A DNA stretch of 64,000 nt from Strigops habroptila (lineage: Eukaryota > Chordata > Aves > Psittaciformes > Psittacidae). Location of the stretch: contig NC_044283.2 of assembly GCF_004027225.2 (NCBI RefSeq), forward strand, positions 14,030,992 to 14,094,991, given 5' to 3'. Each line of letters begins with the position of its first letter. The stretch's first letter is position 1. The notes under the pieces were generated by a model, which was given only the letters and a program-made list of their open reading frames with translations, was not told the DNA's origin and ran no database searches. The translations under genes and the position numbers were made by a program. Of this stretch, positions 37,701 through 46,239 are shown piece after piece.

Positions 37701-39647
37701 CTTGAGAGTTTAAACAGCCTAAATCTGAATTCCCACAATCCCACCTTGCCTGTACTCAGATTGTGCCGTGTGCTCAGAGCTCTGGCTCACACTAGGACTG
37801 ACATTTGCATCAGGCAAATCTTCAGTGAGCTGATTCAGGAAGATAAAAGCAAATTGTTTACTTCTAATTTAACCTCCAAAGTAGGGACAGATGAGCACTA
37901 ATTACAGTGCAGTGGAGAAGTCACAATTCATAACTTCAGCAAAAACTTTAACGTAAGCAAAGTGGCTTTTCTCCCTTCTCTCATCACTCTATGTGCCACT
38001 ACAGTGTTTAAGTGGTGCTTCTGGTTTCAGAAAATTGAACTTCACTTGCTACTAAGAGTGAAACACTCTTACAACATTACACTGAGGCACTGAAACCAAA
38101 GTGCAAGCTTAGTTTTGTTTTTAAGTGGATGAATTTAAACTGTTACCAAACACGAAATTTGCAAAAAGTAGTAAGGTACTAATAGCATTTCCATATTACA
38201 GCATGACAGAAGAGATAATCCGAATATAATGGGAGCAATGAGATAAATCAGGAAAACAGCTCATAAAAAATTAACTTTATAAAGGTAATTCACAGAAGCA
38301 GCCATAAACAAATCCATTGTTGTGGAGACCTAAAAATTCCAGAGAGGTATGACCTGGCCCCCTGCAGCCCTCCTCACTGCAGGCCAAATCTGCAGTAAGA
38401 GAGGAAAGTAAATCTAGAGGAGAATCTGATTTTCTAAAGAACAAGCATTTACTTTGAAGAAAAGTATTTCTGAGAAGCCGTAGCAAGACAATAGCCTAGA
38501 CATGTTTCCTCCGTACTTCTCAAAGGGATGCCATCTTTGAAAAGAAGTCATTTAAATAACTCCCTTAACATTTCTCTAGTTACTACCAGCGAATTAAATA
38601 ACCCAAACCTCCACACCACTGAAAACATTAACTGGGGCATTCTAATAGCTAATAGATGAGGAAAGTTCCCTGTGACCAAGGCTGAGAACTCAACATGCAT
38701 GCAGCTTGAAAGCAACTGACAACAGTTTTGATTCCTGGAGTGCAGGGGTGGAGGAAGAAGCTACGGACTAATACATTTAAATAACTAATACATTTAAAGA
38801 CGGGGTTTGCAAGTATTTGCATGTTTCTCTTACAAGCTGAAGGCCCAACACAGCAAATGGGGAAGTGTTCATATATTAGGCAAACACAACACTCAACTTA
38901 ATAGCAATACTTGAGGAGATGAACAGGGCCAACCTGAATATACCAGTCTCTTGTCTGTAATTCCTATGCAAAGGGAGGGACAGAACTGCACACTGTACTG
39001 AGATTTGCTACAGGTTTCTGCAGTGTCTGTCCGTGGTTTTCTGCCCAAGTCATGCACCCTGCTTACTGCCCTGCTGCGGATCACAGATCCGTGACCTCAA
39101 TGGAAATCACAAAGTGAGAATGAAACACGGGCTATTAAAGGAGAGGGGCTGGGAAACAAAACGAAACTTAGCGAAAGCTCTACACTACGAAACGAAATAA
39201 ATCAGGATACATTACATCAACGTTTCTGATGACGACACATTTTCCATTGGTATAAAGAAAATTGTTGCCCTTAGGATCACCTCCGATAATTTTGGAAACG
39301 CCTCGTTCAACCTGCGGGAGGCTGGCGAACACTTTTTCTATAGGAACAGGAGAAAAAAAAAAGAGAATAAAAAATACATAAACAGAAAAGGAAAATAGGG
39401 TTTATTCGTGGCCGTACCAGACATCAGCCTCGCAGCCAAACGCCCTGCCGGCAGGCGCGGTCACTTGTTGCTGTCACCGGGCTGTGAAGAACCGCCGGCT
39501 CCGCGCCCGCCTCCAGGGCGGCGGCGGGCCGCCCGGCGCTTCCCCCGCCAACAGCGCTCCCCACCGCCGCCCCCCGGCCCTGGTCCCGGTCCCCATCCCC
39601 TCGCCGCTCCGGTCCCCCCCGGCGGGCTTACTGATCTCGTACGGCAT
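19605..39647 (-). CDS. WDR1: WDR1 (actin-interacting protein 1), complete 15-exon coding region
   Basis: WDR1/AIP1 is a cytosolic WD-repeat protein that works with ADF/cofilin to disassemble and cap actin filaments. The family folds as two seven-bladed beta-propellers (14 WD repeats, about 606-609 residues). Coding exons, in transcript order: 39632-39647, 39216-39337, 35458-35548, 32275-32422, 30703-30883, 28768-28845, 26628-26708, 26275-26508, 25340-25427, 23928-24084, 23167-23254, 22007-22117, 21363-21536, 20007-20151, 19605-19714. Together they give 1,824 nt, 607 residues and a TGA stop, with every splice phase compatible. The product starts [18 protein letters not shown] and ends with a WSISYN tail, both matching the vertebrate WDR1 ends as I remember them. 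WD-type signatures are visible throughout, for example KLRIWD in exon 4, AKIWD in exon 8 and VYVW in exon 14. The start is the first ATG of the conserved N-terminus and sits in a CpG island. Intron 9 is AT-AC; the rest are GT-AG. No disabling mutation is seen. Confidence 0.97.
20007..20151 (-). CDS. WDR1: WDR1 coding exon 14
   Basis: Residues 524-571 plus one base. It contains [20 protein letters not shown] and [20 protein letters not shown]. The acceptor is AAATAG and the donor GTATGT. This is one of the most strongly conserved parts of the family. Confidence 0.97.
20886..20985. repeat. A/C-rich low-complexity tract in WDR1 intron 13
   Basis: About 100 bp almost without G or T on the plus strand (T/G-rich in the WDR1 transcript), made of AAAACCC/AAACCAAAC-type units. 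Confidence 0.8.
21363..21536 (-). CDS. WDR1: WDR1 coding exon 13
   Basis: Fifty-eight codons, residues 466-523. It begins [20 protein letters not shown] and contains [20 protein letters not shown]. The acceptor is TTGCAG and the donor GTAAGA. Confidence 0.97.
22007..22117 (-). CDS. WDR1: WDR1 coding exon 12
   Basis: Thirty-seven codons, residues 429-465, [20 protein letters not shown] then [17 protein letters not shown]. The acceptor is TTTGCAG and the donor GTAAGG. It encodes a blade of the C-terminal propeller. Confidence 0.96.
23167..23254 (-). CDS. WDR1: WDR1 coding exon 11
   Basis: Residues 399-428, [20 protein letters not shown] then [10 protein letters not shown]. The acceptor is CCTCCAG and the donor GTAAGT. 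Its first base completes a serine codon begun in exon 10. Confidence 0.96.
23928..24084 (-). CDS. WDR1: WDR1 coding exon 10, preceded by a U12 acceptor
   Basis: Residues 347-398 plus two bases. It starts with AT (completing Asn) then [20 protein letters not shown], and ends near [10 protein letters not shown]. The intron ends in GCAC, not AG. The donor is GTTAGT. An AG-ending acceptor in register is not present next to the conserved YWDSETG start. Confidence 0.95.
24085..25339 (-). other. WDR1: WDR1 intron 9, U12-type AT-AC intron
   Basis: The intron begins with ATATCCTTT at 25339-25331, the U12 AT-AC donor consensus. It contains TTCCTTAAT at 24105-24097, a near-perfect U12 branch site, and ends in GCAC at 24085-24088. 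The distance from the branch adenosine to the 3' end is about 13 nt, within the usual U12 range. It has no polypyrimidine-AG acceptor. It contains a CR1 tail (24165-24310). Splicing by the minor spliceosome is established knowledge for introns with these signals; its use here is inferred. Confidence 0.93.
24165..24310 (-). mobile_element. CR1 3'-end fragment in WDR1 intron 9
   Basis: The plus strand shows the reverse complement of the CR1 3' region (GGTTAGAAGG... TCATTTAGTCCAACCTGCTG, then TTTTGAGTATCTC and GGAGACTC). It is diverged and lacks the terminal octamers. The left edge is only about 60 bp from the U12 branch site of intron 9. The right boundary is approximate. Confidence 0.85.
25340..25427 (-). 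CDS. WDR1: WDR1 coding exon 9, followed by a U12 donor
   Basis: Residues 318-346 plus one base, [20 protein letters not shown] then YSGSNDGHI. The acceptor is CACAG. The exon ends with the single A of an asparagine codon and is followed directly by ATATCCTTT, not GT. Reading on without splicing reaches a stop codon within three codons, so the AT donor is needed to continue into exon 10. Confidence 0.95.
26275..26508 (-). CDS. WDR1: WDR1 coding exon 8
   Basis: Seventy-eight codons, residues 240-317, the longest coding exon. It carries [20 protein letters not shown] followed by IWD, then the segment around [14 protein letters not shown] and [11 protein letters not shown] that leads into the second propeller. 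The acceptor is TTACAG and the donor GTAGGT. Confidence 0.97.
26628..26708 (-). CDS. WDR1: WDR1 coding exon 7
   Basis: Twenty-seven codons, residues 213-239, [18 protein letters not shown] then KAHDGGIYA. The acceptor is TCTTAAG, a weak polypyrimidine context, and the donor is GTAAGT. Intron 7 to the next exon is only 119 nt, the shortest in the gene. Confidence 0.97.
26817..28143 (-). mobile_element. CR1 LINE, 5'-truncated, in WDR1 intron 6
   Basis: This is the longest CR1 in the window, in the same orientation as WDR1. Its 3' end carries two ATTCTATG-type octamers (plus-strand CATAGAAT at 26819-26834). A long reading frame (26904-27854) encodes the C-terminal half of the reverse transcriptase, including [13 protein letters not shown] and FADNTKL, and runs to the natural stop. 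Upstream sequence (27879-28118) continues in the same frame but is separated by one in-frame TGA where a tryptophan is expected. The normally invariant FADD catalytic motif reads FADN. The copy therefore looks fairly young but dead. The true 5' region, including ORF1 and the endonuclease, is missing. Confidence 0.95.
28768..28845 (-). CDS. WDR1: WDR1 coding exon 6
   Basis: Twenty-six codons, residues 187-212, reading [20 protein letters not shown] and then ASADGQ. The acceptor is CCCTACAG and the donor GTAAAA. This is a canonical WD-blade core (strand, SPDG turn, strand). Confidence 0.97.
28846..30702 (-). other. WDR1: WDR1 intron 5
   Basis: A 1.9 kb GT-AG intron. It has a T/G-rich tract at 29946-29992 on the plus strand and an unexplained 106-codon plus-strand frame (30296-30616) that I do not accept as a gene. 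Confidence 0.9.
30703..30883 (-). CDS. WDR1: WDR1 coding exon 5
   Basis: Residues 126-186. It includes [20 protein letters not shown] and the conserved [20 protein letters not shown]. The acceptor is AACTAG and the donor GTGAGT, ending in phase 0 after FTMS. The donor was chosen over an overlapping GTGTGA because it restores the frame into DHTRF in exon 6. Confidence 0.95.
30884..32274 (-). other. WDR1: WDR1 intron 4
   Basis: A 1.4 kb GT-AG intron with no recognised element. Confidence 0.9.
32275..32422 (-). CDS. WDR1: WDR1 coding exon 4
   Basis: Residues 77-125 plus two bases. It includes the WD signature SGKLRIWD and the segment [17 protein letters not shown]. The acceptor is TATGGCAG and the donor GTGAGT. 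The trailing AA joins the first base of exon 5 to give lysine. Confidence 0.97.
32423..35457 (-). other. WDR1: WDR1 intron 3
   Basis: A 3.0 kb GT-AG intron. It contains an A/C-rich tract at about 32762-32862 and otherwise nothing recognised. Confidence 0.9.
35458..35548 (-). CDS. WDR1: WDR1 coding exon 3
   Basis: Residues 47-76 plus one base. It encodes [20 protein letters not shown] followed by the [10 protein letters not shown] strand. The acceptor is AACTAG and the donor GTAAAG. The split aspartate codon (G then AT) is completed by exon 4. Confidence 0.97.
35549..39215 (-). other. WDR1: WDR1 intron 2
   Basis: The longest intron (3.7 kb), GT-AG. I see no repeat body, nested gene or RNA in it. 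First large introns often carry enhancers, but no specific element is recognisable here. Confidence 0.9.
39216..39337 (-). CDS. WDR1: WDR1 coding exon 2
   Basis: Residues 6-46, beginning [13 protein letters not shown] and ending CVVIRNVD. The acceptor is TCCTATAG and the donor GTAATG. This is the start of the N-terminal propeller; the KIIGGDPKG segment is characteristic of the family. Confidence 0.97.
39632..39647 (-). CDS. WDR1: WDR1 coding exon 1 (start codon)
   Basis: The exon holds only 16 coding bases, encoding MPYEI plus the first base of a lysine codon, followed by a GTAAGC donor. A 5'UTR of roughly 150 nt should extend rightward to a start site near 39.8 kb; that end is inferred from the TATA-like element, not seen directly. 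Confidence 0.95.
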
Positions 39648-39823
39648 CTTCGCCCACTTGTTACTGCGGTGGCGCTGGAAGGAAGGGCGGCGAGCGCAGC
39701 CCGGCGCGGCGCAGGCGGAGCGGCCTCTCGCTCTGCTCCCGCCGCCGCCGCCTCAACCCCGCGGCGCCCAGCGGCACGAACCAGGAAGCGCCCGCACGGC
39801 CCGCCGCTCTCCCCTGCCTTTGA

Positions 39824-39833
39824 CCATATATAG
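39824..39833 (-). promoter_or_regulatory. TATA/CArG-like element of the WDR1 promoter
   Basis: On the minus strand this reads CTATATATGG, one mismatch from the SRF-binding CArG box CC(A/T)6GG. It also contains TATATA at a suitable distance to specify a start near 39.8 kb. It sits inside a short inverted repeat, TTGAC...GTCAA (39820-39837). As I recall, mammalian WDR1 is listed among SRF/MRTF-responsive actin genes, which fits; binding here is inferred. Confidence 0.5.
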
Positions 39834-40077
39834 TCAACTCTGCTAGCGCCGCGCCGCTCCCCGCCAGCCCGCGCCCCGCTCCCTCCCCCGGAAATGCCGT
39901 CGGCTCGGACGGGCCCGGCGGGGGCTGCGCTGGGGCGGCCGCAGGAGCCGGCCCCGCCCCGGCAGGGAGCTGCGCACAGGCCGCGGCGGGAGGGAGGGCG
40001 GGCGGTCCGGGGGAGCCGCGGCGGGCGCCACACGCTGGCTCTGCCCGGACTCACAGTGAGAGCCTCAAGGCAGGCTC

Positions 40078-40150
40078 CGCATGCGCATACACACCCCTCA
40101 CCACCCAGCCGCGGGTCTCCTCGGGGCATGCGCGGGGCAGGCGCATGCGC
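40078..40150. promoter_or_regulatory. Cluster of NRF1-like sites
   Basis: Three GCATGCGC-type palindromic motifs occur within about 75 bp: near 40079-40088, 40126-40135 and the perfect GCGCATGCGC at 40141-40150. They match the NRF1 core. They lie 430-500 bp upstream of the WDR1 ATG, within the CpG island. Confidence 0.5.
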
Positions 40151-40189
40151 GCTAGCGCGGGTGAAGCCGCTGAGGGGACGGTCAGCGGC

Positions 40190-40203
40190 GTTGCCATGGT
40201 GAC
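40190..40203. promoter_or_regulatory. RFX-type X-box-like site
   Basis: GTTGCCATGGTGAC is one base from the palindromic X-box consensus GTTGCCATGGCAAC bound by RFX factors. It lies about 40 bp from the last NRF1-like site. Confidence 0.45.
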
Positions 40204-43200
40204 AGCCCGGAGGGTGTGCAGCGGGGGAGCCGTGAGGGGAAATCCGCGCTGATCCCGAGGGAAGGCGGGGAGCGGGGAGACGGGCGGGCCTGGGAATGCC
40301 GCGGGAGCTGCGCCTGTGCGGAGAAGGAGGTGGGGGGACACCCTGCATTGCGCTGTCGCCCGTTTCTCACCGCTTGTGGGTGGTGAGCGGCTGTGGGGCA
40401 GCTCCCGCTCTCTTCACTCCCGCGGCATCACTAAACGTGGCTGCTGTGGGGGATTTGTCCCGGTGATAGCTGTTGGGGCACCGCGTGTGTGCCTTAAGTT
40501 ACCGAGAGGGCAGGACAGACCTTTAGTTTTGCTTGGGAACCGTCATACCTGTTAGAAGGGATGGAGCCTGCTTTAGTACCCTTCTGCAAGAGAGGCTATG
40601 CAGGTCTTCTGCTCCTTGATTTCCTCCTTTTACAAACGTGTTGGAAGGCACTTCCTGTCCACGGTCAGTATTCCCTTGAAGCTCAGTCTTAACCTCACCC
40701 CTTAAACATTTATTAACGGGACATGTCCCCACAGTTTTGTGCCATTCAAGTCCAGATATTGCTGATGTGCTTTACAAACGGGAAGTTCATCTCAAGAATT
40801 GACCCTGAGGCCAAGTGGGATGTCTACTTAAATTAACGTGGGCAGCAAGCTTTAGGGAGAATCACATACTATCTCATTAATGTCTCCTGTATAGCTTTGA
40901 ATAAATTGATTTTTTTTTTCCTTCTAATGCAATTAATATAAATCATGAGTATACCATCAGTTCCTTGGTTCAGCGAGGCAAAGCATTTACACATAATTGG
41001 CAGAAACTCCTGAAATGGGTGCTGGTTTGTGCTTTTGTCACATTCATAAAGTGGGATGTCCCTTTAACTTGCTTCATAAAGCATCAGGGCAGGTGGGTAT
41101 GAGAGGACTGCCTTGCACAGCATGTGAATATAGTATATAGAAGTAGCAATGCTCCTGATATGTTCTTGGCCAATAGTCCTGTAAAACAGGCATGGGGGAA
41201 GTGCTGTGGGATTTTCTTTTAGGGGCTGGGAGAGCAGGGGGGAGGGGAAGGTAAATAAAGCTTTAGATTCTCAAATGCAGAAAGAATCTGCATTGCAGTA
41301 CAGAGTTATAGAGGTTTTCATGCACACAGGTATGGGCATTTCAGGACAAAAGGATGCTGAAATTTCCCAAGAATCTGTCCTGAGTTGGCTTGTGTAGCCA
41401 CTATACTTAAGGAGTATTGAGGGCAGCGTACAACTGTGTTGGGATTGCTGTAAGAGGTTTCTGTATTTTTCACTTGTGCACTATACAGACTGGGGCTTCT
41501 CGCTTGTCCAGTGTGTGGCTTCATAGTTATATTTTTCTTTAATGATTGCCATGTGCCCAGTAAAAACCAAATTATCCATGTGAAAAGAGTGGTGTTTTTC
41601 TTTACCTGTTTGGATTTTTTTCAAAAATAAATGAATCTATATAAATGAATAAATGTATCTATTACCTCAGTATTTCCTGCTGAAGACAAAGATTCTGCGT
41701 TGGCCGTAAGATGTTTTTGTGCACCAGAGCTCTATTATCTCTTATGTACATTAATAAAATCTTAAGTGCCCAGAATCATGTTTACATGTTTTCAGCTACG
41801 TTAGTTCATAGAAGATATTTTCTTTCCCTGTAAGGGTTGCTTTTGTAGTTTCTTACAGTGCCAACCTCTGCTTACATCTTGAGATTTTTAGTTTAAGTTT
41901 GATACTGACTTGAAATGATGTAGCTAATGTACTACAGATCTCTTATTCATTAGCTTCTCATAAATATCCAACTAATGGCCTAGGCTTGGAAGTAGCAAGT
42001 ATGTCTGCAGATACTCCTGTGAAAAATGTGAAGTCAGTTTCAGAAGTGATTTTTATTTCTTTTTAGGTGCCTCAAGTACTTAAGAGGCAAGATATCCAGA
42101 TCTGAGGTAGACTGGTAAGACTCCTTGCATCCCTGGTGTTCCAGGAGTGTTCCATTTTTCAGCTCATAGAGGGGGATGGAACTGATTAATTGTTACTTTC
42201 CCTCTGCAAAGACTTGACTTAATTTTTGTTAATTTGGTTAGCGAGTCTTTCATGTTTCCACAACTGTCCTCATGCTTAACAGTCTTGGTGTTTGAACAGA
42301 GATTTCCAGCCAGGTCAAGCTGCAAGTGCTCAGCCTCTTGGGGAATCACAGCTGACTCGTATTTGGTGGCAGATTTATTTGGAATAGTCGAAGAAGTTGC
42401 TGCTCCCAGCTGTTGTGGGGATTTTCTTTTGAATGACTACATGGGGATCTGTCTGCCCAATGTCAGTTTACACCAGCATACCTGTGGAGATGGTAGTCTT
42501 TGGCAGAAAGGTGGGCAGCAAGTGCTAGCTGCTTCATTCTGACGTATTAAACCTGCCAGAAAAGGCCACCACCCCTGGGCTTGCGCTTGGCATCTATTAA
42601 GACATTTCTTTATATTTTGGAAAGCTAAGTTTCACTATGTATTTTTGAAGAGTGTGAATGTGCCAACTGTTAGCCCATATACTTCATCTTCATAGCATTA
42701 ATTACATGGTGACGGCATGGACTTCATATTAGGTTAATTTAAAGAATACCCAAAAGTTATTTAGTTGGTCACAGATACATATACTGGCTTGTAAAATATG
42801 TAATGATCAATTTCTATTCCAGAAGGCTCATAACCTGCAGTTTCAGTTCTTCAGGCATATAGATGTCTATCATTAGGCATGTGGTATCAAAGATGTTGTT
42901 AAGGTATTTAGGGTTGAATGCTAATGTTATGCTTAAGGCTCCGGGCCAGCTTTAAGATAACAATGCACATAAATGACAACATTGTGTGAAGAAGGTGTGT
43001 GGACTGAGGGCTGGACTTCAGACCATTAGCTAAGAAAGTAATGAAAATAAATCAAAGATTATGCTGCTGCATTGCTCAGCACGTGGCATTTCTAAAATTT
43101 ATAGCATCTTTTCATGGTTTTTTAGCTTTATTTACTGTTCTCCTTGCTCACTGACAAATATGACTTGAATACTGATGGAAACACACCCCTTAAATTTGCA

Positions 43201-44238
43201 ACTCAGCAGTATAGCCTCGGGCACACGTTAACAACTCCTTAGAAAGTACTTCACAGTCTTTTGGTATTTCCACATCACTTAGCATAGCATTGCATTTATA
43301 CACAAGTTTTGTCTGATGCTGAGTAGCCATCAGCTTTTCTAAAAGGAATGTTAAATAAAATACTTCTTTGTGCTGTCAGTTTCTTTCCAGGCTGCAGCTG
43401 GTTTAAAGATCTCCTTATTTTGAGGTCTAAATGGTGAAAACTGCTTCTAAATAGTCAAATAGAAATGGAACAAGAAGTTTGAAATGAAAGGCAATGTTAC
43501 ACATCATATCTACTGCTATTATGGTGAGACTTTAGAATGACAGATGTCAATATGTAGGTTCTTTAGATGTTATAAATAAAGTATTTATTACAGATACCAA
43601 CAAGACAAATACTCTGGTACTACAAAATCAGCAATGCCGTTATAGATTCATTTCAGCTGTTACGGAGCTAACCATTGGTTAGTTCTTTTTTATGGGTTCT
43701 CACCTTTGTTAGAGAGCCAAGGGAAAATATGAGGGAAAACTTGAATGACATGAGACATTTGAAATAGTAACCACTCGTGCACTTCATGTGCCCCAGCAAT
43801 AAGAAATGATTGCAGAATCCCTGTCTTTCTATGACCTCTGTGTGTTGAAAAGAACTCTGGGAGCCCTAAAAAGCCAATAAAAGGTTTTGGCAGTTGACAC
43901 TTTAGGCTGAGGATCATATAAGGACTTTTCTGGAAAGGCCAAAGTTCTGTGCTCTTTTTCAAGATACATAACGTCAAGCTCAGATACTCTGAAGTACAGG
44001 TTTATCTGATAAAGTACTGGGTTTGATCCTCCTTCTCCAGAAGCTATATCCCTCTTTATGTTTGAATCAATATGAATCAATATAGCTTTACCTGGAGCTA
44101 TTAGTAAGACAAGAATATGTATCATTACACTAAATTCTGCCTCAACAAAGGTAGTTTTTGTCAGTAACACTGACAAAACTGTAAGGACACACCTGTAATA
44201 TCCTCAGCTGTATAAAGGAAAGGAAAAAGATATGGAAA

Positions 44239-44278
44239 TTTAAAAAAAAAAAAAAAAAGAAAAAAAGAAAGAAAGAAT
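44239..44278. repeat. A-rich tract grading into (GAAA)n
   Basis: A run of 16-17 A followed by A-rich GAAA-type units. No mobile element body is seen next to it. Confidence 0.9.
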
Positions 44279-46211
44279 AAATCTGTTGTATTGGCCCAGT
44301 CTGTGTTTTTTACTAGTTATATAGCACCCTATTTTGGCCATCTTGTCAGGAAATGTGTCAGAAATAACCTAAGGATATCACAAAATAATTAACAGCTAAG
44401 GGGAAGGAAGACATTTTGATACATGATCGAGTTAAACTGCACAAAAATACAGCACGGGAGTATAAAAGTGAGTATCAGAGGCATAGGCAGTTACAAGTTT
44501 TCCACAGGGAGGCAATTAGATTCTTTTCACCTTCTTAAGGGGACAGTCATTGAAATTAAGAGGCAGTTGATTTAGAAGGGATAGAAGGAGTGCTGTATAA
44601 TTAACCCATGGAATTCTTTGCTACAGGCTAACTTCCAGTCGAATTCCTTCACTGAATTCAGTCACAAAGATAACACTTAAGATGATGTATACATTAGAAT
44701 GGTATCTGTAATTGCCTTAACTAAGAAGAAAAACGATTGTTTTCCCGATTAAAGGCATAAAGTATACATCACCTGGAAGTACGCATAAATTCGCCCATGT
44801 GAATTATTACTTGAATGTACTGTGGGAATTCTGTGTCCTCGAGCATATAGCTTTGACTGGTGTCTGCAACATGATACAGGTTATGGGCTACTGTATTCTA
44901 TTTTGTTGAAAATTATCCTAACTGCAGCAGATGAGATCATGATCTTTTGTAATGAAGGCTTGGAGAACCATATATATTTATACCTCCAGCCTAAACCACA
45001 TTAAATAAGAAAATTCACGAGTGCCAAAATTGTTGAGCAGTTAAAGCTCCCATCTTCCTAATAAGCTTAAGTGGCGTAAAAAAGGATCTTTATTATATCT
45101 GGGATTACAAGACAGTGTTGTCATGTAACAGAACACATTATACATTTGTTACGACGACTGCACTGATATTAGCAATGTTTCCATGTCTACTGCCATGCAC
45201 AGAAGTCATACCTGTCTTAACAAAAGGAATACATAGCTGCTTCTAAAACAGGCAAGCTTTTGTTCTTCCCAGAGATGTATTGTACACTGTCTGTAGTAAG
45301 ACGGAGCTACAAACAAAACATATCCCTTTCTAAATGTTCATTGTTGGTCTGACAAGAAAGGCTTGGTTACAGTGCTGTTATCAACATAAGGAGAAATGTG
45401 AAAGTATATTGGAGACAAATAAAAATCTTTGAAATTTCTCATCATACAAAGAGTTTTAGCTATTTCAAAAAAGAATTAACAGTATTATGGCCAAATACAG
45501 ACTTTTAAAAAATGCATTGACTTCCAGCTACCATGCATGTGCCTGGGACGCCCCTGAGGCTTAGGGCAGTGTCCTTCATTTGCTGGAGCTCTTGATGCCA
45601 TATATGGTGTTCAAATCTGACATCAGCATTTTATTTTGAGTCATGGTGCTCTTTCCTACATGTAAGCTTTGCAACTGATAATGTGCAACTCCATTTATAG
45701 TTGTCACGTTTTGCTGGTGACCTAGTCTCTGCTCCCTGTAGCATACCACTAATGCCACTAATAAGAACCAAAATAATTTTGCCTGCCATGTGACACTGCA
45801 CATTGTAAAATACAGCTCTCTGGGGTACAGTAGTTCTCCAGTGCCATTCTCTGTACTTGCTTGGATTCAGTGTGCTCTGATTTTTAACAGCTGGAATCAA
45901 AACTAAAATTGTCAAAGCTGAGAATGTAAAGGAATGTCATTTAGGTGTCTAAATAAGGTCGCCTGATTTTCAGATGAAGTGAATATGTGCATGTTGCTTC
46001 ACCTCCATTAAGATGCGTGCATGTGTGTACCACCAGAAAAATCAGACCTATACAAGAAACAACTCAAAGTAATTACCTTGAGGAATCCAAATTTGAAAGT
46101 TGTTCTTTAGCCTTCTGGTGGTAGCCTGTATGTAAGTTAAAGTTCCTATAGGATAGTTAATAACATAAGGAATATTTGTTATCTCTCGAGGCATAAAAAG
46201 GTTCTTCCTCC

Positions 46212-46239
46212 TAATATTAATATTAATATTAATATTAAT
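46212..46239. repeat. (TAATAT)n microsatellite
   Basis: Nearly five perfect TAATAT units. Confidence 0.95.

Larger units (their letters stand above)
39420..40330. promoter_or_regulatory. CpG island spanning WDR1 exon 1 and promoter
   Basis: This roughly 0.9 kb block is strikingly G+C- and CpG-rich against AT-rich flanks. It contains the WDR1 start codon, exon 1, intron 1 edge and upstream region. Several long open frames inside it on both strands reflect low stop-codon density in GC-rich DNA and are not genes. Confidence 0.9.

Noticed and set aside
39461-40348. A 295-codon minus-strand open frame over the CpG island
   Set aside because: It is Arg/Pro/Ala/Gly-rich in the way expected from GC-rich DNA, overlaps WDR1 exon 1 in another frame, and several other frames in the same place are also open.
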